Origin: Streptomyces sp. NBC_00285
GTDB lineage: Bacteria; Actinomycetota; Actinomycetes; Streptomycetales; Streptomycetaceae
DNA length: 64,000 bases
Reading direction: 5' to 3'
Assembly (NCBI RefSeq): GCF_036174265.1
Contig: NZ_CP108055.1
Span: 6,572,001 to 6,636,000 of the forward strand
Every line of letters starts with the position of its first letter. Position 1 is the stretch's first letter. Of this stretch, positions 15,528-24,116 are shown one piece after another. The translations under genes and the position numbers were made by a program. A model generated the notes under the pieces. It was not told where the DNA came from. It did no database searches and worked only from the letters and a program-made list of their open reading frames with translations.

Positions 15528-17216
15528 ATGAGTGATGTCGGGGGCTCCACGGACCCCAAGGGCCTTCTGGTCGGCGGGCGTTACCGCCTCGTCGAGCGCA
15601 TCGGTTCCGGCGGGATGGGGACCGTGTGGCGGGCCAGGGACGAGCTGGTGGGTCGTGAAGTCGCCGTCAAACAGCCGCGGTTGCCCGGCGAGCCGGAGGA
15701 CGAGGCACATCGGCGGGCCGCGCACCGGCTGCACCGCGAGGCACGCGCCGCCGCCCGGGTCGAGCATCCCTGCGCCGTGACCATCCACGACGTGGTGGTC
15801 GAGGAACAGGACGGCGAGGGCGGACTCCCCTGGATCGTCATGGAGTTGGTCCGGGGCGAGTCGTTGCACGAGGCGTTGCGGCGCGGGCCGCTCGGTCCCT
15901 CCGAGGCCGCCCGCATCGGCCTCGCCGTCCTCGGGGCCCTGCGCGCCGCGCACTCCGTCGGAATCGTGCACCGGGACGTCAAGCCCGCCAACGTCCTGCT
16001 CGGCCCGCACGGCCGCGTCGTCCTCACCGACTTCGGCATCGCCCAGGTGCAGGGCGAGGAATCCCTCACCGCTAGCGGGGAGTTCGTCGGCTCCCTGGAG
16101 TACGTCGCCCCCGAGCGCATGTCCGGCACGAACGCCGGGCCCCCCTCCGACCTGTGGTCCCTGGGCGCGCTCCTGTACGCCGCCGTCGACGGCCGGGCCC
16201 CCTTCCGCCGTACGACCCCGGAGGCGACCCTCGCCGCGATCCTCACCGAGGACCCACCGGAGCCGGAACACACAGGCCCGCTCACCGAGTTGATCGCCGG
16301 CCTGCTGGCGAGGAAACCGGAACAGCGGCCGGGGGCGGAGGAGGTCGCGCGGGTACTGGCGAAGGTGTCGGGCGACACCGGGCCGGACGTGAACGACACC
16401 GTCGCCGAGGCCGGGTTGGACGCCGGCGGTGCCGAGGCCGGGTTGGACGCCGGCGGTGCCGAGGCCGGGTTGGACGCCGGCGGTGCTGGGGCCGGAGCCG
16501 AACCTGACGCGAGCCGTACCGAGGCCCCCGCACAGGCGCAGGCTCGCCCCGTCGCCGTACCGGAAGACGTTCCCCCCACCCCCGCACCGGAGGAAGCCCT
16601 CACAGCCCCCCTCACGGCCCCGGCCCCGACCGCCGCCCCCACCCCCCGATCCCGCCCCCGCGCCCTCCTCCGCCTGGCCGTCGGCCCGGTCGGGATCCTG
16701 CTCGCCGGTGGGATATGGCTCGGTACCTCGTTCGCCGACGGGACCGCGGGCGGGCAGGGCGGCTGGGTCGCGCACCGGGAGGAGAACGCGGACGCCGTCC
16801 TCTACCTCCCCCGGCAGTACCACTGGATGTACCTCACCGGCGAGGCGGCGGACTCCGTCCGCCAGAACATCTACGGCGGCGGGGACAGCGGCATCCGGAT
16901 CCGCCTCACCGAGTTCGACAAGGCACCTGGTTCCCCGCTGGACGAGGCCCGTGACGCCGCGCTCGGCTGGGAGGGGCACCAGCGGACCACCGGCCAGTAC
17001 ACCCCCACGTCCTTCCATGGCGCCCAAGCCGCTCTCTCCGACGTCACCTACGACCCGCGTGACCGGCCGACCCGGGTGATGCAGCTGATCGTCCGCACCG
17101 ACGACGACCGGATGTACCAGCTGCGCGTCGACATGCCCAAGGGCACTCCCGAGGAGAAGAAGGGCACCGCGCTCTTCAAGGGCGCCCGTGACCGGCTGGA
17201 GATCGGGAGAATGTGA
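15528..17216 (+). CDS. transmembrane Ser/Thr protein kinase 6 (PknB type)
   Basis: 562 residues. Complete kinase domain (about 13-275): GSGGMG (26-31), K48, HRDVKPAN (D150), DFG (D168), SLEYVAPER. The juxtamembrane linker contains three exact AEAGLDAGG repeats encoded by a 27-base tandem repeat, then Pro-rich sequence. One membrane helix near 384-402 is followed by an extracellular domain (GWVAHREENADAVLYLP) related to those of the other five genes. It ends the kinase array; the next gene has its own leaderless-type start. Confidence 0.92.
   Translation: MSDVGGSTDPKGLLVGGRYRLVERIGSGGMGTVWRARDELVGREVAVKQPRLPGEPEDEAHRRAAHRLHREARAAARVEHPCAVTIHDVVVEEQDGEGGLPWIVMELVRGESLHEALRRGPLGPSEAARIGLAVLGALRAAHSVGIVHRDVKPANVLLGPHGRVVLTDFGIAQVQGEESLTASGEFVGSLEYVAPERMSGTNAGPPSDLWSLGALLYAAVDGRAPFRRTTPEATLAAILTEDPPEPEHTGPLTELIAGLLARKPEQRPGAEEVARVLAKVSGDTGPDVNDTVAEAGLDAGGAEAGLDAGGAEAGLDAGGAGAGAEPDASRTEAPAQAQARPVAVPEDVPPTPAPEEALTAPLTAPAPTAAPTPRSRPRALLRLAVGPVGILLAGGIWLGTSFADGTAGGQGGWVAHREENADAVLYLPRQYHWMYLTGEAADSVRQNIYGGGDSGIRIRLTEFDKAPGSPLDEARDAALGWEGHQRTTGQYTPTSFHGAQAALSDVTYDPRDRPTRVMQLIVRTDDDRMYQLRVDMPKGTPEEKKGTALFKGARDRLEIGRM
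16404..16484 (+). repeat. 27-bp tandem repeat, 3 exact copies, inside kinase 6
   Basis: Copies at 16404-16430, 16431-16457 and 16458-16484 are identical and keep the frame, encoding AEAGLDAGG three times in the cytoplasmic linker. A fourth diverged copy follows. Exact identity suggests recent slippage and likely length variation between strains. Confidence 0.95.
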
Positions 17217-17362
17217 GACCCCGGTGATCCGGATGATCGTCTCCGCACAACGCGCTGATCAGCAGGTTCTCTGCCACCGATCACTGGCGGTGTGTGCGCG
17301 GGACGTGAATGCGCGTTACCGACGGGTACCCAAAGCCTCCGCTCCCGAATACCCTGCGGCTC

Positions 17363-18976
17363 ATGACGGACGCGCAGGCCCCGGCCAAGACCGGCACGAA
17401 CCCCCTAGCCCCCGCCCCGGCGGGCGCCCGTACCGCCGCCGACGTGGTCACCCCGGAGCTGGTCGCCCAGCTCACCAAGGGAGTGACCGGTTCCGGCCGT
17501 ACCGCCAACCACTCACCCCTCACCGGGGAGAAGCTGGCCGATCTGCCCGAGTCGACGCCGGCGGACGTGGAGAAGGCCTTCGAGACGGCCCGCAGGGCCC
17601 AGGCGGTGTGGGAGCAGACCCCCGTACGGCAGCGTGCGGCCGTACTGCTCCGCTTCCACGACCTGGTCCTCGAACGCCAGGCCGAGGTCCTCGACCTCAT
17701 CCAGCTGGAGACCGGCAAGGCCCGTCTGCACGCCCACGAGGAGGTCCAGGCCGTCGCGGTCGCCGCCCGGCACTACGGCCGCAAGGCCCCCGCCTATCTG
17801 AAGCCCAAGCGGCACGCCGGTGCCATGCCCACGCTCACGCGCGTCACCGAACTGCGTCACGCGCGCGGAGTCGTCGGCCAGATCGCCCCCTGGAACTACC
17901 CCCTCGAACTGTCCGTCGGTGACGCGCTCCCCGCCTTCGTCGCGGGCAACGCCGTCGTCATGAAGCCGGACACGGAGACCTGTCTGACCGCCCTGTGGGC
18001 CCGCGACATCCTCGTCGAGGCCGGTCTGCCCGCCGACGTCTTCCAGGTCGTCCTCGGCGAGGGCCCCGTCGTGGGCCCCGAGGTCGTCCGGCACGCCGAC
18101 TACGTCTCCTTCACCGGCTCCACCCGCACCGGCCGCGAGGTCGCCCAGGGAGCCGCCGCCCGCCTGGTCGGCGTCACCCTCGAACTCGGCGGCAAGAACG
18201 CCATGCTGGTGCTGGAGGACGCCGACATCGAGAAGGCGGCCGCCGGAGCCGTCCGCGCCTGCTTCAGCTCCGCAGGCCAACTCTGCGTCTCCATCGAGCG
18301 GTTGTACGTCCACGAGTCCGTCGCCGACGCCTTCCTGGACCGCTTCGCCGCCCGTACGAAGGCGATGCGGCTCGGCACATCCCTGGCCTACGGCGCCGAC
18401 ATGGGCTCGCTGGCGGGGGAGCGGCAGTTGGAGAGCGTCACCCGGCACGTCGACGAAGCCGTCGCCAAGGGGGCCAGGCTCGTCGCCGGTGGTGTCGCGC
18501 GCCCCGACATCGGCCCGTACTTCTTCGAGCCGACGATCCTGGACGGTGTCACCGAGCCCATGTCGGTCTGCTCCGAGGAGACCTTCGGCCCGGTCGTCTC
18601 GATCTACCGCTTCACGACGGACGACGAGGCGGTGGCTCTGGCCAACTCCACGCCATACGGGCTGAATTCCTCGGTCTGGACGAAGGACGGCGCCCGTGGC
18701 CGCGCCGTCGCCGCCCGTGTGCGCTGCGGCACGGTCAACGTCAACGAGGGCTACGCGGCCGCGTACGGCAGCGTCCAGTCGCCCATGGGCGGCATGAAGG
18801 ACTCCGGCCTCGGCCGCCGCCACGGCTCCGAGGGCATCCTCAAGTTCACCGAGGCCCAGACGGTCGCCCAGCAGCGGCTGCTCCCGCTGGCCCCCTCGCT
18901 GGGCATGGACGACGAGAAGTACGCGCAGTTCATGACCCGGAGCCTGCGCCTGATGAAGGCCTTCCGGTTCAAGTAG
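17363..18976 (+). CDS. gabD: succinate-semialdehyde dehydrogenase (NAD(P)+), aldehyde dehydrogenase superfamily
   Basis: 537 residues. Oxidises an aldehyde, most likely succinic semialdehyde, to the acid with NAD(P). The catalytic Glu (E274 in ELGGKN) and Cys (C308 in GQLCVS) are 34 residues apart as in the superfamily, and PWNYP and FTGSTRTG of the cofactor domain are present. The ATG at 17363 directly follows TACCCT at 17350-17355 with 7 bases between, so the mRNA is probably leaderless. It is followed after 71 bases by a GMC flavoenzyme on the same strand, suggesting an alcohol-to-aldehyde-to-acid pair. The specific substrate is inferred from family resemblance only. Confidence 0.88.
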   Translation: MTDAQAPAKTGTNPLAPAPAGARTAADVVTPELVAQLTKGVTGSGRTANHSPLTGEKLADLPESTPADVEKAFETARRAQAVWEQTPVRQRAAVLLRFHDLVLERQAEVLDLIQLETGKARLHAHEEVQAVAVAARHYGRKAPAYLKPKRHAGAMPTLTRVTELRHARGVVGQIAPWNYPLELSVGDALPAFVAGNAVVMKPDTETCLTALWARDILVEAGLPADVFQVVLGEGPVVGPEVVRHADYVSFTGSTRTGREVAQGAAARLVGVTLELGGKNAMLVLEDADIEKAAAGAVRACFSSAGQLCVSIERLYVHESVADAFLDRFAARTKAMRLGTSLAYGADMGSLAGERQLESVTRHVDEAVAKGARLVAGGVARPDIGPYFFEPTILDGVTEPMSVCSEETFGPVVSIYRFTTDDEAVALANSTPYGLNSSVWTKDGARGRAVAARVRCGTVNVNEGYAAAYGSVQSPMGGMKDSGLGRRHGSEGILKFTEAQTVAQQRLLPLAPSLGMDDEKYAQFMTRSLRLMKAFRFK

Positions 18977-18983
18977 GAACACC

Positions 18984-19015
18984 GGACACCCGGACACCCG
19001 GACACCCGGACACCC
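18984..19015. repeat. 8-bp tandem repeat (GGACACCC x4)
   Basis: Four perfect copies of GGACACCC, flanked by degenerate copies, fill the gap between the aldehyde dehydrogenase stop and the GMC oxidoreductase ribosome site. A likely slippage-prone spacer. Confidence 0.95.
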
Positions 19016-19047
19016 GGACGAACGACTGTTCTCAACGAGGAGAGCAC

Positions 19048-20826
19048 GTGCCACAGGACACCTACGACTACGACGTCATCGTCGTCGGATCGGGCTTCGG
19101 CGGCAGCGTCACCGCCCTTCGCCTCACCGAGAAGGGCTACCGCGTAGGTGTCCTGGAAGCCGGCCGCCGCTTCACTCGGGAGTCCCTCCCCAGGAACTCC
19201 TGGGACCTGAAGAACTACCTCTGGGCGCCGAAGCTCGGCATGTTCGGCATCCAGCGCATCCATCTGCTCGGCAATGTCATGGTCCTCGCGGGGGCGGGCG
19301 TCGGCGGCGGCTCGCTCAACTACGCCAACACCCTCTACGTCCCCCCGAAGCCCTTCTTCGAGGACCCCCAGTGGCGTGACATCACCGACTGGCAGGGGGA
19401 GTTGACGCCGTACTACGACCAGGCCCGGCGCATGCTCGGCGTACGGCTCAACCCGACGATGACCCCCTCCGACGTCCACCTCAAGTCCGCCGCCGAGCGG
19501 ATGGGTGTCGGCGACACCTTCCACATGGCGCCGGTCGGGGTGTTCTTCGGCGACGGCGAGGACGCCGGGGGCAAGAGCAGGGCGGCCCCGGGCGAGCAGG
19601 CCGAGGACCCGTACTTCGGCGGCGCGGGCCCCGCCCGCAAGGCCTGCATCGAGTGCGGCGAGTGCATGACCGGCTGCCGGCACGGCGCGAAGAACACCCT
19701 CAACGAGAACTACCTCCACCTCGCCGAGAAGGCGGGCGCGGCCGTCCACCCCCTCACCACCGTCGTGTCGGTCACCGACGACTCCCAGGGCGGGTACGCC
19801 GTCGTCACCCTCCCCACCGACGACCGCCGCAAGGACAGGGGCCGCACCTTCAAGGCCCGCCAGGTCGTCATCGCCGCCGGCACCTACGGCACCCAGACCC
19901 TCCTGCACCGCATGAAGGCGGGCGGTCAACTGCCGTACATCTCGGACCGGTTGGGCGAGCTCACCCGCACCAACTCCGAGGCCCTGGTGGGTGCCCAGAC
20001 CGACAACCGCCGCTATCGCAGGGCGACCGGTGAGCCGAAGGTCGACTTCACGCGGGGCGTCGCCATCACCTCGTCCATCCACCCGGACGAGAACACCCAC
20101 GTGGAGCCGGTCCGCTACGGCAAGGGCTCCAACTCGATGGGTGGCCTCTCCATCCTCCAGGTCCCGTACGCGGAGGGCTCGTCGAGGGTGCTGGCCTGGC
20201 TGCGGAACGCGGCCCGGCACCCGCTCCTCGTCGCCCGCTCCCTCTCCAACCGTCGCTGGTCGGAGAAGACCATCATCGGTCTGGTGATGCAGTCGCTGGA
20301 CAACTCCCTGACGACGTACCTGAAACCGGACGGCGTGGGCAAGGGCCTGCTCACCGCACGGCAGGGCCACGGCGCCCCCAACCCCAAGCAGATCAAGGCC
20401 GCTGCACAGAGCGCGTCCGCGATCGCCGCCGACATCAACGGGTTCGCCGGGTCCAACGTGGGCGAGCTGATGGGCACCCCGCTCACCGCCCACTTCCTCG
20501 GCGGCTGCCCCATCGGCTCCTCCCGCGACAGCGGCGTCATCGACCCGTACCACCGGCTGTACGGCCACCCCGGGATCTCGGTCGTGGACGGCGCCGCGGT
20601 CTCCGCCAACCTCGGCGTGAACCCCTCGCTGACGATCACGGCCCAGGCCGAGCGGGCGATGGCGTTCTGGCCCAACAAGGGCGAGGAGGACCAGCGTCCG
20701 GCCCAGGGCGAGGCCTACGTCCGTCTCGGCGCGGTCGAGCCGAAGTCACCGGCGGTCCCGGCGGACGCGTTCGGCGCGCTGAAGCTGCCGTTCCTGGGGA
20801 TGCCGACGGTGCCGAAGAAGTCGTAG
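19048..20826 (+). CDS. GMC-family flavin oxidoreductase (cholesterol-oxidase-like)
   Basis: 592 residues. N-terminal FAD-binding motif VIVVGSGFGGS (10-20), the GAGVGGGSLNYAN flavin loop (82-94), and a C-terminal GMC_oxred_C region with HFLGGCPIG and NPSLTITAQAERA. Similar to actinobacterial ChoD-type proteins, which oxidise alcohols or sterols; substrate here unknown. A notable CX2CX2CX3C cluster (C200, C203, C206, C210) sits in the substrate domain, resembling an Fe-S ligand set. GTG start with GAGGAG 5 bases upstream. Probably co-transcribed with the aldehyde dehydrogenase; a strong terminator follows. Confidence 0.9.
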   Translation: MPQDTYDYDVIVVGSGFGGSVTALRLTEKGYRVGVLEAGRRFTRESLPRNSWDLKNYLWAPKLGMFGIQRIHLLGNVMVLAGAGVGGGSLNYANTLYVPPKPFFEDPQWRDITDWQGELTPYYDQARRMLGVRLNPTMTPSDVHLKSAAERMGVGDTFHMAPVGVFFGDGEDAGGKSRAAPGEQAEDPYFGGAGPARKACIECGECMTGCRHGAKNTLNENYLHLAEKAGAAVHPLTTVVSVTDDSQGGYAVVTLPTDDRRKDRGRTFKARQVVIAAGTYGTQTLLHRMKAGGQLPYISDRLGELTRTNSEALVGAQTDNRRYRRATGEPKVDFTRGVAITSSIHPDENTHVEPVRYGKGSNSMGGLSILQVPYAEGSSRVLAWLRNAARHPLLVARSLSNRRWSEKTIIGLVMQSLDNSLTTYLKPDGVGKGLLTARQGHGAPNPKQIKAAAQSASAIAADINGFAGSNVGELMGTPLTAHFLGGCPIGSSRDSGVIDPYHRLYGHPGISVVDGAAVSANLGVNPSLTITAQAERAMAFWPNKGEEDQRPAQGEAYVRLGAVEPKSPAVPADAFGALKLPFLGMPTVPKKS

Positions 20827-20841
20827 AGCTGCCACGGCACG

Positions 20842-20881
20842 GAGAAGGACCCGCACCCCCCTCCGAGTGCGGGTCCTTCTC
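20842..20881. terminator. strong bidirectional hairpin terminator
   Basis: A perfect 15-bp stem (20842-20856 with 20867-20881) and 10-base loop, with AGAAGG at one foot and CCTTCTCT at the other, between the convergent GMC oxidoreductase and surface-protein genes. It can terminate transcription from both sides. Confidence 0.85.
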
Positions 20882-20925
20882 TGTTCTCGCGTGAAGCTGC
20901 GCCTATGGCGTCACGGCGTCACGGC

Positions 20926-21948
20926 TCAGGCGTGGGCGCCCATCGCACCCTTGCGGCGCTTGACCGCGAACACCACACCGGTACCGGCGACGACGGCGAA
21001 CCCGCCGACGAGGCCGAGGACCGGCAGGGCCGAGCTGGAACCGGTCTCGGCGAGCTGGCCGTCCACGTCGAGGTCGTTGGTGTCGGAGATGGGGTTCTTG
21101 CCGCCGGTCTGCGGCTTGGCGTCGTTCGGCTTGCCGGCGTCGGAGCCGGCCGGCAGGACCTCGAAGTAGTAGATGCCGTAGTTCTCGTCGTCGGAGATCC
21201 AGCAGGCCTTGTCGTCGGAGTACTCGGCGAGGCCGATGGCGATGCCGACCGCGCTCGGGACCTCACGGTCGACCTTCACCCGCAGCTGGTAGCTGAGGGA
21301 GTCGCCGCCGCCGAGGCTGAAGGCGTTGAACGAGCCGCCCTCGCCGAACTGCGTGGCCACGTCGACCCAGCTGCCGCCCTGCTTCACCTGCACGGTGACG
21401 AGGTCGCTGTAGTCCTTCTCGAAGTCCCAGTCGACCGCGCCGACACCGACGAAGGGCTGGATGTCCTTGATCGTCTCGTCGCTGGAGTTGCTGACGTTGA
21501 ACTTGAAGTTCGTCCAGCCGCTGCCCGCCACGACGCTCTCGGGCAGACCGGTCAGCGAGCTGTGCAGCACGTCGCTGATGTCGACGATGTCGTCGCCGTT
21601 CTCGTCGACCGGGCACTCGTCGACGGGCTCGCCGCTCTCACTCGCGGAGGGGCTGCTGGTGGCAGTGGCCGAGCTGGACGCGCTGGCGCTGCTGCTGGCC
21701 GGGGCGGAAGCGGAGGCCGAGGTGGGGGTGGTGGTCGCGGGGGTGCTGCCCGCGTCGGCCGGGGTGCTGTCGTCGGCCGCGGGGCTGCTGTCGGCAGGGG
21801 CCGGGGTGGTGTCGTCGGCGGCGGGGCTGCTCTCGGCAGCGGCCGGCGAGGGCGAGTCGTCCGCGAACGCGCTCGGCGCGGCGAACAGGGCGAGCGGCGC
21901 CATGGCGGCGGTCGCCGCCGCGGCGGCCAGTGCACGTCGAAGCTTCAT
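20926..21948 (-). CDS. sortase-anchored surface protein (LAETG motif)
   Basis: 340 residues. Signal peptide 1-29 (ending SAFA), a Ser/Ala/Pro/Asp-rich stalk to about residue 110, one globular domain of roughly 160 residues with two Cys, then the sorting signal LAETG, a hydrophobic helix and the basic tail KRRKGAMGAHA. LAxTG is the recognition sequence of class E sortases in Streptomyces, so the protein is predicted to be covalently linked to peptidoglycan. The globular domain is not recognised. Start supported by CCGAGG upstream. It diverges from the membrane protein at 22161. Confidence 0.88.
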   Translation of the reverse strand: MKLRRALAAAAATAAMAPLALFAAPSAFADDSPSPAAAESSPAADDTTPAPADSSPAADDSTPADAGSTPATTTPTSASASAPASSSASASSSATATSSPSASESGEPVDECPVDENGDDIVDISDVLHSSLTGLPESVVAGSGWTNFKFNVSNSSDETIKDIQPFVGVGAVDWDFEKDYSDLVTVQVKQGGSWVDVATQFGEGGSFNAFSLGGGDSLSYQLRVKVDREVPSAVGIAIGLAEYSDDKACWISDDENYGIYYFEVLPAGSDAGKPNDAKPQTGGKNPISDTNDLDVDGQLAETGSSSALPVLGLVGGFAVVAGTGVVFAVKRRKGAMGAHA

Positions 21949-22094
21949 GAAGACCTCGGAAGTCAGGTGTACTGCGCTACCCGCAGCACGCGTCAGGGAG
22001 GCTTCCGCGTGTGGGGCGCGGGTGGTGCCCTTGATACGTGAGGTTTGATCCGCGACACAGGTCAAAGGTTGTGCGGGCACTCACAGAAACCTTA

Positions 22095-22110
22095 TGTGTG
22101 CTGAGTCACA
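22095..22110. promoter_or_regulatory. possible Crp-type binding site
   Basis: TGTGT-N6-TCACA at 22095-22110 matches the CRP half-site pattern with one mismatch and the Streptomyces form GTG-N6-GNCAC without mismatch. It lies in the divergent region between the surface-protein gene and the membrane-protein gene, just upstream of the proposed promoter of the latter. Confidence 0.35.
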
Positions 22111-22122
22111 TACAGGTTCTCC

Positions 22123-22152
22123 TTGTGAACATGCTTTCGGAGGCCCTAGAAC
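22123..22152 (+). promoter_or_regulatory. possible promoter giving a leaderless mRNA
   Basis: TTGTGA (22123-22128), 18-base spacer, TAGAAC (22147-22152); the GTG at 22161 lies 8 bases later, a common leaderless arrangement in streptomycetes. Confidence 0.4.
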
Positions 22153-22160
22153 TGACCCAC

Positions 22161-23273
22161 GTGTCAGAAGACGACAAGATCCCGGACGACGTCTGGGAAA
22201 AATTCACCCGTGACTCCGAGCGGGACATCCGAGACTCCGCCCCCAAGGAACCGTCCGCGCGAGCCCGCGAAGTGACGGAACGGCTGCGGCGCGACGAAGC
22301 GCGCGGCGAACTGCCGGAGGGCTGGCGTACCGGGCCGGCCTGGCAGGAGAAGAAGAGCCGACGGGGCCTGTGGGGCGTCCTCGGTGTGGCCGTCGCGGTC
22401 GTGGTGGCCGTCGTGGCGGTGAAGCCGTCGCTGGTGCCGGGCGACCCCTTCGGCGGGGGATCCTCCGAAGCCGGCGACGCCGTGGCGTCCGCGCTGCCCG
22501 TGGAGACGGCGGCCCCGACCGCCGCGCCCTCCGCCGAGGCCCCCGAAATCCCCACCCTGGACGACCCGTTCGCCGGATCACCGGCCAAGCGGTGGGCGGA
22601 CGGCGCGGCCGGGATCGTCGTACCGAAGGCGAAGGCCGTCGGCGGCGGGTCCGCGGCGAAGACCCAGCAGGTACTGGAGTTGACCAAGAAGCTCCTGGTC
22701 GAGTCCAACCTCGACCCGGCCACCCTCCGCGGGGAACGGCCCACGGCGGCACTCGACGTCCTGGACCCGGTGCAGAAGGACGTCCGCGGGCTCCTGGTGA
22801 CCGGCCTGAGCAAGCCGGACAAGAAGCACGACCCGCTGTGGATGTTCAGCCGCTTCGACCCCAAGGAGGTCCGGCCGGTCGGCGACGTCGTGAAGACCCG
22901 CGGCAGGATGACGTTCAAGGCCGGTGAAAACGGCTGGGTCGTCGTGCACGCGGACTACACCTTCGTCTACCCGGTCGTCCAGACCAACGGCTCCACGGAG
23001 GTCACCCGCACCATCATCCGCCGTGTCCTCGACGTCGACATCCCCGACCCGGCGAAGTACCGGGTGACCCCGGGCAAGCTCTCCATCGTCAACTGGGACC
23101 AGGACATCAACAACTCGGCCTGCGACGTGTACGACGGCTATCTGCACCCGGACTTCACGTCGTCCGACCCGACCGGGGCGCCCCCCACGGGCCCGACGAC
23201 GGACCCGTACGACCGCAGCGAGACCCTCGACCCGAAGCGTGACGAGGGCTGCGGAACGGTGTCCCGGGTCTGA
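22161..23273 (+). CDS. single-pass membrane protein of unknown function
   Basis: 370 residues. A charged cytoplasmic N-terminal part (VSEDDKIPDDVWEKF...) with Arg/Glu-rich helices, one membrane helix at about 75-92 (GVLGVAVAVVVAVVAV), then an extracellular part of about 270 residues that includes the segment GWVVVHADYTFVYPV and a Thr/Pro-rich tail. No catalytic motif is recognised. Start: GTG 22161 is preferred because of the promoter directly upstream; ATG 22131 and GTG 22125 are in frame but lack ribosome sites. Followed by a hairpin terminator, so apparently monocistronic. Confidence 0.7.
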   Translation: MSEDDKIPDDVWEKFTRDSERDIRDSAPKEPSARAREVTERLRRDEARGELPEGWRTGPAWQEKKSRRGLWGVLGVAVAVVVAVVAVKPSLVPGDPFGGGSSEAGDAVASALPVETAAPTAAPSAEAPEIPTLDDPFAGSPAKRWADGAAGIVVPKAKAVGGGSAAKTQQVLELTKKLLVESNLDPATLRGERPTAALDVLDPVQKDVRGLLVTGLSKPDKKHDPLWMFSRFDPKEVRPVGDVVKTRGRMTFKAGENGWVVVHADYTFVYPVVQTNGSTEVTRTIIRRVLDVDIPDPAKYRVTPGKLSIVNWDQDINNSACDVYDGYLHPDFTSSDPTGAPPTGPTTDPYDRSETLDPKRDEGCGTVSRV

Positions 23274-23289
23274 GTCCGGGCAGGCGAAA

Positions 23290-23316
23290 GGCCCCGCGGG
23301 ACGGAGCCGCGGGGCC
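23290..23316 (+). terminator. rho-independent terminator
   Basis: Ten-bp GC stem (23290-23299 with 23307-23316), 7-base loop, followed by CTTCTTTC, 16 bases after the stop codon of the membrane-protein gene. Confidence 0.8.
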
Positions 23317-23834
23317 CTTCTTTCGTCAGCACCGGCGTCAGGGCAGCGCCGGTGCCTGGGCGCGGCGCCGGGGGGTTGCGCCGCTTGCTCTTCGCGCCGT
23401 TGTCACTGCTGTGCCCTCGGTCGGCGCCCCGGCGCGCAGGGGGCGCGCGGTTGGTCTCGACCTTTGGCAGTACCTCGACGCACTGCGAATGCGGGTGTCT
23501 ACGGAGGGGTTTGGGGGCTTTCTAGGCATCGTGCTGGATGGGCGCGGCCTCCGCAACCGTTTGACCCAGCCTTGTGCCGGTACTTGCCCCGCCGGCCGGC
23601 CCCGGGCGTCCCCGGGGCCGACCGTTTCTCTTGGGTGACCGGGCTGCTGTCCCCTGCAGTCCGGTCACTGTCCGGAACGAGGTCCCACGACGCACTGCAC
23701 GTTCCGTGCGCCTCATCGCTCCAGCGAGCCACGCGTGGTTCTGTCGGGCCCGCCCCTGGCTGGCACGGACACCACCACCAACGAGGTGCCCCGCGGCCCG
23801 GTCACGCGCCGTACGGGTGAGTCCGGGCCCGAAC
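23317..23834. other. gene-free stretch with two hairpins
   Basis: 518 bases without a convincing gene. It contains a perfect 10-bp stem at 23597-23620 (loop CGTC) followed by TTTCTCTT on the plus strand, and a second hairpin at 23635-23668 (GTGACCGG with CCGGTCAC, inner CTGC/GCAG). Third-position GC of the reading frames present is low for this genome. A small RNA ending at the first hairpin is possible but no promoter was identified. Confidence 0.45.
23597..23620 (+). terminator. terminator-like hairpin without an obvious upstream gene
   Basis: Perfect 10-bp stem with 4-base loop, T-rich downstream tract on the plus strand. It could stop read-through from the membrane-protein gene or end an unannotated small RNA; it could also receive the 3' end of the chorismate mutase transcript. 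Confidence 0.5.
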
Positions 23835-24116
23835 TCAGATGCGACCGCGGCACAGTTCGAGCAGTGTCATGGCGAGGGAGGTGCCCGGCCTGCCGAGCGC
23901 CTCGCTGTAGCGGCCGAGGATCTCCATCTCGCGGGAGAGGTTCACGCGCCGGCCGCCGGAGGTGATCCGGGCCTCCTGGACGACGGCCGACACGGCCATG
24001 CGTTCCTGGATCAGACCGATGATCCGGTCGTCGAGAGCGTCGATGCGCTCACGCGCTCCGGTGATCACGTCGGCGGCCTCGGAGGTACGGGCACCGGTCA
24101 CGTCGATGGCGGTCAT
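23835..24116 (-). CDS. chorismate mutase (AroQ class, secreted form excluded)
   Basis: 93 residues, the size of a single AroQ-type helical chorismate mutase domain, which converts chorismate to prephenate for Phe and Tyr synthesis. The helix-1 signature [12 protein letters not shown] is present as [22 protein letters not shown], with a basic loop SGGRRVN and the C-terminal LLELCRG. No signal peptide, so cytoplasmic. Start supported by AGGAG upstream (about 7 bases). The ATG overlaps the TGA of a possible 44-codon leader ORF (ATGA), and an attenuator-like pair of hairpins lies 50-95 bases upstream. Confidence 0.88.
   Translation of the reverse strand: MTAIDVTGARTSEAADVITGARERIDALDDRIIGLIQERMAVSAVVQEARITSGGRRVNLSREMEILGRYSEALGRPGTSLAMTLLELCRGRI

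Noticed and set aside
23411..23638. Plus-strand frame with a plausible stretch DLWQYLDALRMRVSTEGF
   Set aside because: Low third-position GC, no ribosome site, runs through a terminator hairpin; not called as a gene.
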